From Bisporella sp. PMI_857 (lineage: Eukaryota; Ascomycota; Leotiomycetes; Helotiales; Helotiaceae): a stretch of 64,000 nucleotides of DNA. The notes under the pieces were generated by a model. The model searched no databases, was not told the origin of the DNA, and worked only from the letters and a program-made list of their open reading frames with translations. Position numbers and translations under genes: made by a program. This document shows, in pieces, positions 54,256 to 64,000 of the stretch. Within the stretch, counting starts at the first letter, position 1; each line of letters begins with the position of its first letter. Where the stretch lies: positions 434,001-498,000 of the forward strand of contig JAJSPD010000022.1 in the NCBI GenBank assembly GCA_021307315.1, in the 5' to 3' direction.

Positions 54256-55807
54256 TCCTTATCTCCAATGACATTTTACAGGCCTACCCAGCCACCCAAC
54301 GTAGGTCCCCAGTCAATTTAGATGCTCTACAGAGGTTGATAATACAAGTATTAGTTGTTTGAACGCTATCCAACACCCTCCGCCCTGACATTTGATGAAT
54401 TCAAGGGTGCGGCGAAGGCAGACAGCCGTATGGCTATTCCAAAGTTCTTCCTCTCAAAGCTCTTTATTGATGGCTGCTAATGCTATTTTTGATCCTTCAG
54501 CCAACATCTCAAGACCGCCTCGCAAGAAGAGGTATAGGCAAAGAAAAGATAAATAAACGTCGATTCTTCAGTTCAACATACAATCGAAACTCTCCATCAT
54601 CATCATCATTATTATCATCATCACTCTTACCACCACCGATACCGAGCACTTCACCTGAACAGCAAGCATTGTTCTATTTAACAAATATCGCTCTCTCGTC
54701 TGTCTCCAGATAAAGGTACCATGCATTTCGTCAACATCATCGCAGCGTTGGCTGCAGAGCAGGCCGAAAAGGCAGGAACTACTAACGATGCCGAGATCCA
54801 TTCCCCCGACAATTACCATTTCGAGAAATTAAGGACATTATACATACCGTGCTTCCGAATATAGATATTAGAGGCAGGCAATACGCTTTCGACAAAACAA
54901 CCGGAACGAACGCTAGAGCTTCACTCACCAGTCTGGGGACGGAAAGAACGTGAAATCTGAAAAGTACACCTGGCCAAGCTTTTCTCTACCCTGGCCCAAC
55001 TGTGACCCCCTGACTTCTAAGAGGCTAACACATCATGGATCCCACATTCCTCTCCACCCTTGCGGGTGCTGCTTCCCTAGATGTGGTGGCTCGCATCACA
55101 TACGAAATAAGCATCCTCAGGTGGCAACATGCGTTCTGGAAATCACAAGTTCCAATGGGGCGGGGGCATGGGCATAGGCTAGCTATTTGGGTCTCGAGGA
55201 TAGAGGTAGCAACACATTCAGAGTACGTTTCCAAGGCCATGTGTTAAGTGTGTTGTATATGACTTCAATGCATTGGTCTTGTCCTTCAACGAAAGGCTTT
55301 CGGACCTGCATAAAAATTTGTTTACTCTGGTAGGCGTTCAGCGCCATGACGAAATTTTGGCTCATCCTACAGTAAACATTTCTCTGTTGGCGGATTTGAA
55401 GGCCTGAAATGCTGAGCAACAAATCTCGAGCTCTGTATAATAGTCAATATACCGGGATGGTTTCCCAAGTCCCTCTTACCTTAGTCGCCTTAGTCTTCAA
55501 ACAATTATTGATGAATATGACCCCGAGAAAGACTTGAGAAAATATTCTCGATATTTGAGGGTCAGCAGTTGAGCAAAGTGAGAAGGAGAGGAATTTCGAA
55601 AACTCTCTCTACGAGGGAATCGTGAGAACTAATCGAGTGGACGAAGCTTGGAAGTATCACGGAGTAATATGTTGGACGGTAATCCTCAAAGTGAATGGAC
55701 GTTAGGCTCATCCTTTGACAATGAGACTTGATACAGGGCTCATGATAAATGATCGGTTTCAAGCACCAGGGAGCTATGGTATTAGGGTAGGTAGCATCAT
55801 TTTCCGC
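54256..55807. other. Intergenic; microsatellite and two small open frames
   Basis: A CAT-type microsatellite lies at 54595-54622. ATG 54721 opens a 47-codon frame (MHFVNIIAALAAEQAEKAGT) after a CT-rich leader, which could be the first exon of a small secreted protein. ATG 55035 opens 70 codons (MDPTFLSTLAGAASLDVVAR) like the start of a fungal helical N-terminal domain. Neither can be confirmed. Confidence 0.3.
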
Positions 55808-58188
55808 TCAACCAGCATAAAGCCTCCCATCTTCTGGCTCGCCCACATCCTTCATCCCGAATGCAAGATGTCCAACACTAGCCACATCAACTCCATCTCC
55901 ATCACTCAAAGCAGATCTTTCAGAAGAAACAACTCCCCACCTTATCCTCCCCGTCGCAATTCTCCACAGCACACTTTCCTCACTCTCTTCTTCTGCAACC
56001 TCGTGGATGATTCCTTTCTCAGGTAGTAATCGCGAGGTTACAGCTGTGGCACAGTGACAAGCCGCAGAGATGACTGCTGAGCTGTTCCCTGCTATGACCA
56101 TCCGCCCGGGCAATTTGCAGAAACCGAGCATGATTGGCACAGCTGCGAGAAGTAGGATGACGAGAAGGGATATCAGAATCGCGATGGTGGAGAACTGCAG
56201 CCATCTGAAACTCGAGGTTTCATAGGGATAGTAGGCATCGTGGCCTGTCAAGTTAGTGCGCATGTTAGCGGGAGAGTATTCTGCTTGTGGACAGCACGCC
56301 ACTCACTTTCATATATGATTATATAGAGGCAGTTTGAGAACAGCCAGTGCAGTAAAGTGCTGATAACAAGAAGCGGGATCGACCAGCGCAGAGGCAGCTG
56401 GAGGCGGTAGGTAGAGAGCTGCTCTCCTTTCCTCTGCGTGACTCTCAGCGACGTATAAGCCTGGCTATAGCTGGCCCATTCGAACTCAGAGAATATTCTT
56501 GTTAAGAGGCCGTTATAGGCGAGATAGCAAGTCGAGAGAATCAGCTGGGGTAAGTTTGCCAGTATCGAGAGCGTGGCTGTGTTGGGGCCGAATCCAGCCC
56601 TTTCGAGAAGCCCGCTCATATACACATTGGGATTTCTTGGGTCATGCCCGAAGTAAGAACTTGCACTGAGTATATGATTAGTCAAAAATGAGTGAGGTTA
56701 GAATGAGACGCCTTACACGGATCGCACGCGAGTAGCTTGTATAAGGAAGAAGAGGCTGGTTGCAATGGAGAGTACGATCAGGATATATGACCACGACCAT
56801 ATAAGGGGTGGTACTGTTATCATAGATCTCATTGGCTGGATGCTTAATTTCTTCGCTGTTGCAATCCATCCCCCTCCTTCCTTCTCCTGAGCTGCAAAGT
56901 CGTTTCTACCTAGAGAACACATGCCTGTCGTGGTAGTATCGGGATTGATAATGAAAGACTCGATGGCGTCTCCAGGAGTTGCCAAAGGTGCAATATTACG
57001 CAACTTCACTAGAATTCCAACGCAGAGAATACATTTGATTAGACACACAAGACATACGATGCTAAGCAGTGAGTTCTCGAGCTCGAGCTTGCAAGGAATT
57101 GTGACAGCTTCTGATAGACAGTATTGTGCGTTGAAAGTATAATATTTCTCATTGAAGGGGTTGTGTGAGATGTTTCGGTAGTACGGTAGGTAATTAGAGC
57201 TTGAGTCATCGGGTGTGTCTGCAGCCAAGAGCCCCGATGCAGGATAAAGATGGAAGTACCTATCGTAAAGGAACTCGTCAAGAGAGTATCCTGGATCATC
57301 TTTATATTGAGCTCGATTGTTTATCCCTGCATCGGTTCTATCGAAGTCGCCGGCGAACCAAAGCGAGTTCCTGGAATCTATGATAGAGGAAGGGAAATCA
57401 TCTGCTGTTGCGTTGAACCGTACTTCACTAGCCGTCCATCCAGTTGTCTCGCTTTCGTTCCGATTACTAATAACGAGAACGACATGTCGGTGATCTGTCA
57501 ACGCAGCACGGGTATCATTGTACCGCTCCCAGCAATCAGCAAGATTGAGACGCTCCCAGGTGGAGTTGGAAAGAGAATGCTGGATATCGGCAAGAGTGGC
57601 ATTCGACTGTTGCGTCGAGTCGTACCAGTTTCCTTCACCGACTCCAGGTGCAATAAATTCAGCACCCTTTGTGAACCCATCCGAGGCGACAACCATTAGG
57701 AACTTCGTTGACCCTCTTGACTCCAAGATGCAACTATTGAAAACAAGGTGCAGTGGTACCGATGTCACCGCCAAGAGCACCCAGATGATGACGTTCGAAA
57801 GAGGAACAATCCCTAGATTACGAAACGATTGGACTCCTATTTCAGCGAAGCGGCTGCGTGCATGGGCCTTGTCAACATCTTCGCGTGTAGGAGCAAGCAG
57901 CATCTGCATGAAGAAATTGGACGAGGCAAGAATGGCTGAGCTTATGATATTGAGGAGGAAGTGCAGCCCCAGGTTAAGTCTTGACGATGTCTTGCAACTC
58001 CCCGAGAACAAGATGCTGGTATCGCCTAATGAGGTCCAGCCATTGCCGAGTCTGAACAGAGACGCAAAGAGGAGCGAGCATAGAGTTATTGATAAGGCTG
58101 CAGCTGCAAGAAGCAAGGCAACTGCAGACGCTCGCCAGCCGGAGAGCAGTTTCCTCCTGGTCGCCCTTTTGCCCATCTTGAGGAACAT
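55808..58188 (-). CDS. DUF6536-type fungal membrane protein (3 exons)
   Basis: Exons 56717-58188, 56307-56665 and 55808-56280 sum to 2304 nt, giving 767 aa. The N-terminus has the DUF6536 pattern: LLSGWRASAVALLLAAAALS, a GSC loop (ILFSGSC), NIISSAILASSNFFMQMLLA, an RRxD-like segment and NVIIWVLLAVTSVPLHLVFN. A large extracytoplasmic domain with many NxT/S sites follows, then LLSIVCLVCLIKCILCVGIL and further helices in exons 2 and 3 (LQFSTIAILISLLVILLLAA). Function of the family is unknown; it is frequent and variable in filamentous ascomycetes. A second in-frame ATG (58176) could also start it. Splice sites GTAAGG and GTGAGT are canonical; the frame is intact. Confidence 0.85.
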
Positions 58189-59712
58189 GCAAGCGCCAGC
58201 AAGAGAAGACGAGCTTGGGTGTGCGCAGTGTGCCGATATATATCAAAGGCTATGTTTTCAGCTCGCCAATATCAACCCCTTTCTGGCATAGTCTGTGGCG
58301 TTCCAAGCCTCTGCCAAGAAATGTAGCTTCGTGGCAACCACCATAACATCTCCCCCACGGCCTCCGCAAAGGGAAGACATAAGAAGGGCATAAACTCGTC
58401 TAGAATACGCTACGGTACTGAACGAGGACTTTGTGAAAACAAATTTTCTCTTTATTTAGCTTCGCTGAACCCTCGCTCTCATTTCTCAGGCGCTTGTCAC
58501 GCCGCATTCCGCGCCAAATCCTCCTCATACATCTCATCAGCAGAAAGATCATTGCGTCCTTCAGCGAATAGCTCTCTTCAAAAGCATCTCCTTCTCCGGT
58601 CTGAACAATCATGTATACAGTCTTCTAATATTCCTTCACCTGATAAGCAAGTTCAGGAACAGTCCCGCTCCAAGCCGTCCAGCCCCAAGCCGTCCATAAC
58701 TTCTGCCGCGCTTGAGCAATTTCCAGAACTGGTACTCCCCATTGTGCAACTTAGAGTCCGCTGTAGCCAATTAGCATCCCTGTGTCTAAGTCAACGCCTT
58801 CAATTATGAATCCAAGTGCGAAGAGGGACTTCAGAGCATATCTGACGACGAGGAGAGGGTTTTCGTCAATTGAGGGCCGGGAAGACTTGAGTGCCATTCG
58901 AGTAGATGCTGAACATAGCCCATCTTGGTAGCTGCGCCGCTGGCGGGATGTAAGTTTCTTCAATTTCTGCGAGGATGTCGTCGGTCAGTCCTCCAGGCTG
59001 CGAGAGCTTGGACAGGAGCCTATTTCTTTTTGTTCAGCTTGCTTTGCTACGTGGTAGGTATTCCGACAGTTACTACTGTAATGGCCATTTTCAGACATTC
59101 CTTTTACAAACCTAGATAGTGCTATTAGGTCACTTATCTAAAACTTCCCTATAGAACCAGGTTTGGATCATTAGACCCAGTCCTTCTAACACTAAGATCA
59201 AATACGCCCTTTTTGTCAGTGCTGGTGGAATACCATTTCTCAGACACGATTGTATGCAAGTCTTCAGCGCTTGCCCAATAGATAAAATAATGAGATCCGC
59301 AACCGCATATAGTGGTACCAAAAATGAATAGATGTCATGTTTATCGCCACTCCCTACATCAAGGAAGCGTTGACCAAGGCTGAGTTGAATCACTACACTC
59401 CACATTCACCATTTCAGGAAAGCCTATAGATTTGGCCTTGCAACCCCGCACTGCCTTGCTGTTCTCAAACTTGAAAGCACAGGACTAGTTCATTTATTCT
59501 CGGTTTAGCAATATACTCTTATTTTTCCACTCACGGCCATGCTAGATGACAATATAGTTCACTTCACAACAGCCCGCCATATTAGTTATTTGGAAATATA
59601 TGCCCTAGTTGCATTATATCGCCTTTTTCCGTGCCCAAAGGTATCGTCCCCAGTGTAACCAAATCCCCTGTCTTCCCATCATCACCGGATCCGCCTCCAA
59701 GATTCAGTAGCA
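58189..59712. other. Intergenic with an LTR-B fragment
   Basis: An inverted LTR-B start (TTGCTACGTGGTAGGTATTC then CGACA) ends at 59068. A reverse open stretch at 59130-59405 has two hydrophobic segments and may be a relic of a membrane protein; not identified. Confidence 0.4.
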
Positions 59713-61439
59713 TCAGTTCCTTCTCTTCTCCAAATAGACATCCAGCCCCTGTTGCACAACAAAGAAGGTTGAGTGGTATTCAATTGGTCGGTCCGGGTGC
59801 GCCAGGCGAAATTTGTATTCCGTCAACAGCCGCGGGAGAACTTTATTTATCTCGAGTAGTGCAAGATGCCTGCCAAGACAAATATGAGAGCCACCACCAA
59901 ACTGAGAATGCATCAGAGATAAAGCAGGCAATTAAGGATAGAAAGGAAGTAAATAATACAATGCGAGGCGGCAGATATGGAGCAGAGGAGAGGGATCCTG
60001 CATACCTGAAACATGTGTCTTTCCATTATTCTAGCCTTTTCCGGATCTTCCAGCCATCTCTCGGGCCTATATAAATCTGCGTCCTCCCCAAACATCTCCT
60101 TGTCGCGATGCAAAACCCACCCATTGACCGCAAGTCTTATTCCACCAGGGTACCGCTTCCCATCAATCACTGCACCAGCTGCTGGGACAAGACGTGACAT
60201 ATTCAGTCCCACGGCCGGGCGAAGGCGCATGGACTCTTTCAAACAAGCTTGAAAATAAGGAATATTTGTTTGGGCCTCGGACCATTTTACATGCGGATAA
60301 GAAAGGCTGCCAGAGCCGTACGCCGCGTCAATTTCAGAGAGCAGTTTATCGTAGACGGGTTTGTGTTTAAGAAGGAGGAAGAAGAAAGACTGCATCGTTG
60401 AAGCGGTAGAGTCGGCTCCGGCGCCACTACGTTGGACGACGGTTTTGTTAGCGTTCGAGTTTGATAAAGGTAGGGAAAGCCAACATAACTCACATCGCGC
60501 CGTGACAGACGGCAAAGACATCGCCCTCACTGAAGCGATCTGGAGTAGCAATATGAGCTTGAATTAAACTGTCCAGCAAATCTTTGCGCTCATTCTGTTG
60601 GAAGTTTTTTGCCTTGAACGGCTTCCTCGTTTCGATTTCGTCAAGTGCCATCTTCATTGTCTGTGGTAGACCATTTTTTATCATGTAAAATGCCCTGAAA
60701 ATGGGATTGTTGAGCAGAAATGGGTGCAAGAAGGGAACCTGTCCCACGATACCATTGTACCACTGAACGTTGTCAATGAATTGGATTGTGTCGCACCAGT
60801 CCGTACCACTATCCAGAAAGCCATATTTGTGCCCAAAAGCAACCTCACCAATGACATCAAAGGGGAGGAAGTGCAGCCACTCGCCAAGCTTGCAAACTTG
60901 CTCAGGCTGGTTTGCATAGAGGTCCAGTTTAGACATCATCAAGTTGATCATATCCTCGAGGTATGGCGACTGATGCAGCATGGCATTCAAACTGTAAGGC
61001 GTTGCCGCGATACGCTTCTTTTGTGCATGTATATGCTCGTTTGTCTCGGTGAAGATGTCAGGGTTGTCCGCGGGGGGAAAACGGAGTAGAAATCTGTTTT
61101 GTGGAAGCCTTTGCCAGCAGCAAGAATATCTCTGGCTATTTTCGGCGAGGAGAATGATAACTCATTAGGTGCTATACGAACGACCGACCCGTACTTACGA
61201 TGGAGCGCGATATGGTCGAGTTCGGTATGACCAGATGCAACAGATAAGACTTTCCAAAGTCGTGAATAAGATGCCAATATGGGTCCTGGATAATGCCTCA
61301 AAGGAGAAGCATAGCGCCGAATAAGATAACGAAAGCAGAAAATAAGCGGTACAGCAATATACCACCAAGTTTTCCAGAGATAAATGGCTACCCAAAGCCA
61401 GTGAAGAATCGAACCATCACCCTGAGGCATAGCCACCAT
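59713..61439 (-). CDS. Cytochrome P450 monooxygenase, one homopolymer frameshift
   Basis: Exons: a first block 60494-61439 interrupted by a one-base shift, then 60006-60426 and 59713-59901; with one base added the sum is 1557 nt, about 518 aa. N-terminal membrane anchor (TWWYIAVPLIFCFRYLI), proline hinge region HYPGPILASY, I-helix AGADSTAS, K-helix KESMRLRP (ExxR), PERF-type YRPERW, and the heme loop FGGGSHICLGRHL with the axial Cys. The set resembles fungal pisatin-demethylase-like P450s. ER-bound, with cytochrome P450 reductase as partner; substrate unknown. Frame loss falls at a six-G run (61072-61077): seven would restore FPPADNPDIF. The ATG at 61439 is preferred. No biosynthetic neighbours. 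Confidence 0.85.
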
Positions 61440-62238
61440 GAGAATCAACAGCCGTAGGAGGCCGAAAGTAGGAGGAGCAGAGGTTAAAAGTAGATAGGAT
61501 TGAGCCTATTCTCTATCGACAAGCAAATAATAATGGCAATAATATGAACACTGCACGGCGGTTGCAGGAGCTGCCAATATATCAAAGAAGTCTAAACATA
61601 AAATGGCACCAAGCGCGCAAGTCAGATCGTAGAGTGTCAGTAAATATTCTGGAAACCTGTCGGATTGAGGAATCAAGGTTCTCTGAAGATATTCAACGCT
61701 TGCTCCTCGGTCGCAGAGGAGGTGTATGGAGTAGCTTCTCGGAAAACCTGTTCGGAGAGATCTTGCGGAGAGACTCTGCGGAGCGACCTTGCGGAAAGAC
61801 TTTGCGGAGAAAATTGGACTCCTTGATTAGATGGAGCCTACCGGGTGTACTTCGTAAAGCTCTAGTCGGAATATTAGCGCCATGGTAACTACCGTCAACG
61901 CTAAGCTAGACAATTGGATAGCCAGTCAAACGGTGTTCTGAGTCACCTAATATCCAATGCAACAAAATAACAATTCACCACATCTCCTTAGTATCATGTG
62001 CTCAAAGAACTGAAATATTTCTCTATTTAGCCATCTGCAGTAGTACTTGCAATACCTTTTGTCACGAATCCAAATCCTGGCGCTATCGAAGCTAATAGGC
62101 AGGTTCTATTACGAGTATTCTAAACTGGGGGGAGGGGGTGCAACGGGGAATCGTCAACGGGTCGGGCATGTGGAACACTAGTCCTGAATAGGAAAGCATA
62201 TCCGAGACAACCACGTGAGAGCCGTGGTATATGGGGTC
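61440..62238. other. Intergenic, nothing recognised
   Basis: Upstream of the P450. A short degenerate repeat around 61700-61810 (GCGGAGAGACTCTGCGGAG, CTTGCGGAAAGACTTTGCGG) is visible; otherwise nothing. Confidence 0.4.
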
Positions 62239-62412
62239 TGTCGGAAATAGGGGGTGTTGGGCTGGGGGATCTGCGAGGGTATCACGGCGATAGAATACAG
62301 GCTTGTAGGAGCGTTACGGATGATGATATTATCTGCTATTCTAAGCCGTAAATGTGTGTGTGACCGAGATTTTCTAGCTCCTTGGCCTACCTACGTAGGC
62401 CGATTCCTGACA
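62239..62412 (-). mobile_element. LTR family G, inverted copy (174 bp)
   Basis: TGTCGGAAATAGGGGGTG to GGCCGATTCCTGACA, reverse complement of 19617-19799. Flanks GGGTC (62234-62238) and AAGTC (62413-62417) differ by two G/A changes, a likely decayed duplication. Confidence 0.85.
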
Positions 62413-63012
62413 AAGTCGGACGGAGAAAATACATACTGAACCTCTGCCTCTGTATCGATTTGGACCTCATAGAACTTTCAAATGATATAGTTACCAATCT
62501 CATTATTAAGAACCAACAAGACCCGACGACAACCACTCCACAATTAACAATTTGCAAGCAGGTTACGATGCGTTTAAGCTGCCTCGAATAGCTGCTCCCT
62601 ACAGAATGAACAGAATATTATAAGAATGATATATAAACCTCACTTCCTCCAAGCCCCTCCTCCATTAAGTTACAGTTTCCCAACGCTAATTTCTCCAGCA
62701 ACTAAGAGTGTCCGTCAACTTTATTATCTTTGCAATCTTTAGACTTATCACTTCTATTTTTAAATTACTATATTACATTAACTTTGGCCACTTAGCAGTT
62801 GTAGCAGTTGCAGTCTACTATTTTTCGACGCATAGGCATACGGCATAAGTAACAGCGTCTTTCTGGTGGTTCCTACCTTTAACTTCAGTCCTGCTAAGGG
62901 CTGCTGAGAATGGCAGCGAGGCTGTCGTCGAGCTGCCGCTTGAGACTGGCAACGTCGAAGTTGATTTATAAGATGAGTGTTGAAAATGCCGGACACTTAC
63001 GCGTCAATACCG
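62413..63012. other. Intergenic, nothing recognised
   Basis: 3' flank of the reverse-strand HET gene; short frames only. Confidence 0.4.
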
Positions 63013-64000
63013 CTAAATTAGATTTACCTCACACCATTGGGAGTTCTCCATTGCCTCTCCGTCCATGATACCATCAACATAAGCCTCGCCTATGAGCTGG
63101 TACTGTCCATCACTTTGACGCCGAAGAATAAAGGGAACCCAGGTTCCCTTTATTAGCGTGACGAAGTCGCCCTGCTTGACATACTCAGGGCCAAGGACCA
63201 AATGCCCTTTTCTAGTAATGAATAGAAGTCGCCCCAAGCTCTTCCCAATGATTTCCGAGCCCAGCCTCGATGATGTGGTAGTTTTGCTCTTTACTTTACC
63301 TTTAACAACTTCGTTGTTCAAAAGCTGCTGAAGCCCAAGCTTGATATAATTTCTCTTAATGTGCTTGATGTTATTCCACAAAAGAACAACAGCATCAAGA
63401 AAACGGTCATCGCCAACCCTTACCAATTCCGTATCTAGGCTGTATCCAACGCCTCCAATCGAGGTCCTCGCCGCTGCACGTAGACGATCACTGAAGTCTA
63501 CGTAAAGTTGCCCCTCCTGATATGTCAGACGAAGAATCTCAACTAGCCACTTTACTGGCCATGAAGACGTCTCCTCAAGAGGTACTTCGTGACTAGAAGC
63601 TCTGCCTGGGAAAGATCCCACTTCGTAGATCTCATCATATACATGGCATTCTACTGAGATGCCCTCGATTTCCCCTTCCATCCTAATAGCAGTAACTTTA
63701 GAGTGACGTGATTGTACTCCAGACGCGCTGAATTTGGGATAGGCGGTGATATGATCATTTTCCACATCTTGCAGCATATTTGTCGCGGATCGAGACCAAT
63801 CAGGGACCCAGGATGGTAGGTTAGACTGGATTTTAGGCGTCTGACAGAACGAGAGCAGTGACATATGACCCTGCTGAAGCAGAACTACCATGGCTGTTGT
63901 GTATGTTTCTTTGCACGATTTCGAATAATCTGGAAAAACACCCAATTTTTCTAACTCTCGATCTGCTGCTAAATCCAATAAAGCAAATATTTTGTCTCGC
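63013..64000 (-). CDS. HET-domain protein, C-terminal part (runs off the window)
   Basis: The open frame enters from the right edge at RDKIFALLDLAADRE, the conserved block just behind the HET core (DxRDKIFALLGLA), and continues with a typical tail: PDYSKSCKETYTTAMVVLLQ, LPSWVPDWS, and FITRKGHLVLGPEYVKQGD near the end, stop at 63013-63015. 328 codons are visible. These proteins act in vegetative incompatibility. The N-terminal HET motifs lie beyond 64000. No break is seen. Confidence 0.88.
   Translation of the reverse strand, partial: RDKIFALLDLAADRELEKLGVFPDYSKSCKETYTTAMVVLLQQGHMSLLSFCQTPKIQSNLPSWVPDWSRSATNMLQDVENDHITAYPKFSASGVQSRHSKVTAIRMEGEIEGISVECHVYDEIYEVGSFPGRASSHEVPLEETSSWPVKWLVEILRLTYQEGQLYVDFSDRLRAAARTSIGGVGYSLDTELVRVGDDRFLDAVVLLWNNIKHIKRNYIKLGLQQLLNNEVVKGKVKSKTTTSSRLGSEIIGKSLGRLLFITRKGHLVLGPEYVKQGDFVTLIKGTWVPFILRRQSDGQYQLIGEAYVDGIMDGEAMENSQWCEVNLI

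Noticed and set aside
54568..54819. Met-rich reverse frame
   Set aside because: Produced by the CAT microsatellite; no other coding sign.
55808..61439. Secondary-metabolite cluster around the P450
   Set aside because: No PKS, NRPS, terpene synthase or other tailoring gene nearby; neighbours are unrelated membrane and F-box proteins.
1..64000. Starship giant transposon
   Set aside because: No DUF3435 tyrosine-recombinase captain gene or boundary was seen; the cargo-like content alone is not enough.

Overview
The window looks like a gene-sparse, transposon-rich stretch of a filamentous ascomycete genome (Pezizomycotina; Leotiomycetes is a guess). The reasons are short GT-AG introns of about 44-82 nt, fungal-only families (HET-domain proteins, Zn2Cys6 factors, RTA1, DUF6536 and rhodopsin-domain membrane proteins, an N. 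crassa PHO-4-type permease), and many decayed class I and II elements, some AT-rich and stop-riddled in a way that recalls repeat-induced point mutation (RIP). No rRNA, tRNA or CRISPR was recognised.

Layout. 1-1.65 kb: solo LTRs. 1.65-6.1 kb: a 10-exon gene for a zinc-finger / P-loop / RING / patatin protein, followed by a decayed NACHT-ankyrin fragment. 7.3-11.1 kb: a small membrane protein, then remnants of an MFS transporter, a hAT transposase and a Ty1/copia RNase H. 13.1-14.5 kb: Zn2Cys6 regulator. 16.1-17.4 kb: delta-12-type fatty acid desaturase between inverted repeats and LTRs. 20.6-22.8 kb: high-affinity phosphate permease (8 exons) with CACGTG boxes upstream. 23.6-24.4 kb: an LTR interrupted by a hAT-like MITE, itself interrupted by another LTR. 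25.1-26.6 kb: rhodopsin-domain membrane protein. 28.1-31.2 kb: a dead MULE transposon with long terminal inverted repeats and two LTR insertions. 31.6-33.5 kb: debris of an RraA/DlpA-like enzyme and a HET protein. 33.7-36.4 kb: an intronless subtilase with seven FG-GAP repeats. 37.6-38.5 kb: pectate lyase pseudogene. 40.6-46.5 kb: Zn2Cys6 factor, RTA1 protein, secreted repeat protein. 47.5-49.5 kb: HET-ankyrin protein with near-identical repeats. 51.8-53.8 kb: frameshifted F-box gene. 55.8-58.2 kb: DUF6536 membrane protein. 59.7-61.4 kb: cytochrome P450 with a homopolymer frameshift. 63.0 kb to the edge: C-terminal part of a HET protein.

The genes form no pathway. Two themes recur. (1) Self/non-self or cell-death-type proteins are over-represented: patatin/P-loop, NACHT-ANK, three HET loci, possibly the subtilase. 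(2) At least eight families of very short LTRs (about 170-380 bp) occur mostly as solo LTRs, many with exact 5-bp target-site duplications and several nested. Exon models were joined by hand from reading frames, splice signals and exact divisibility by three; none has transcript support.
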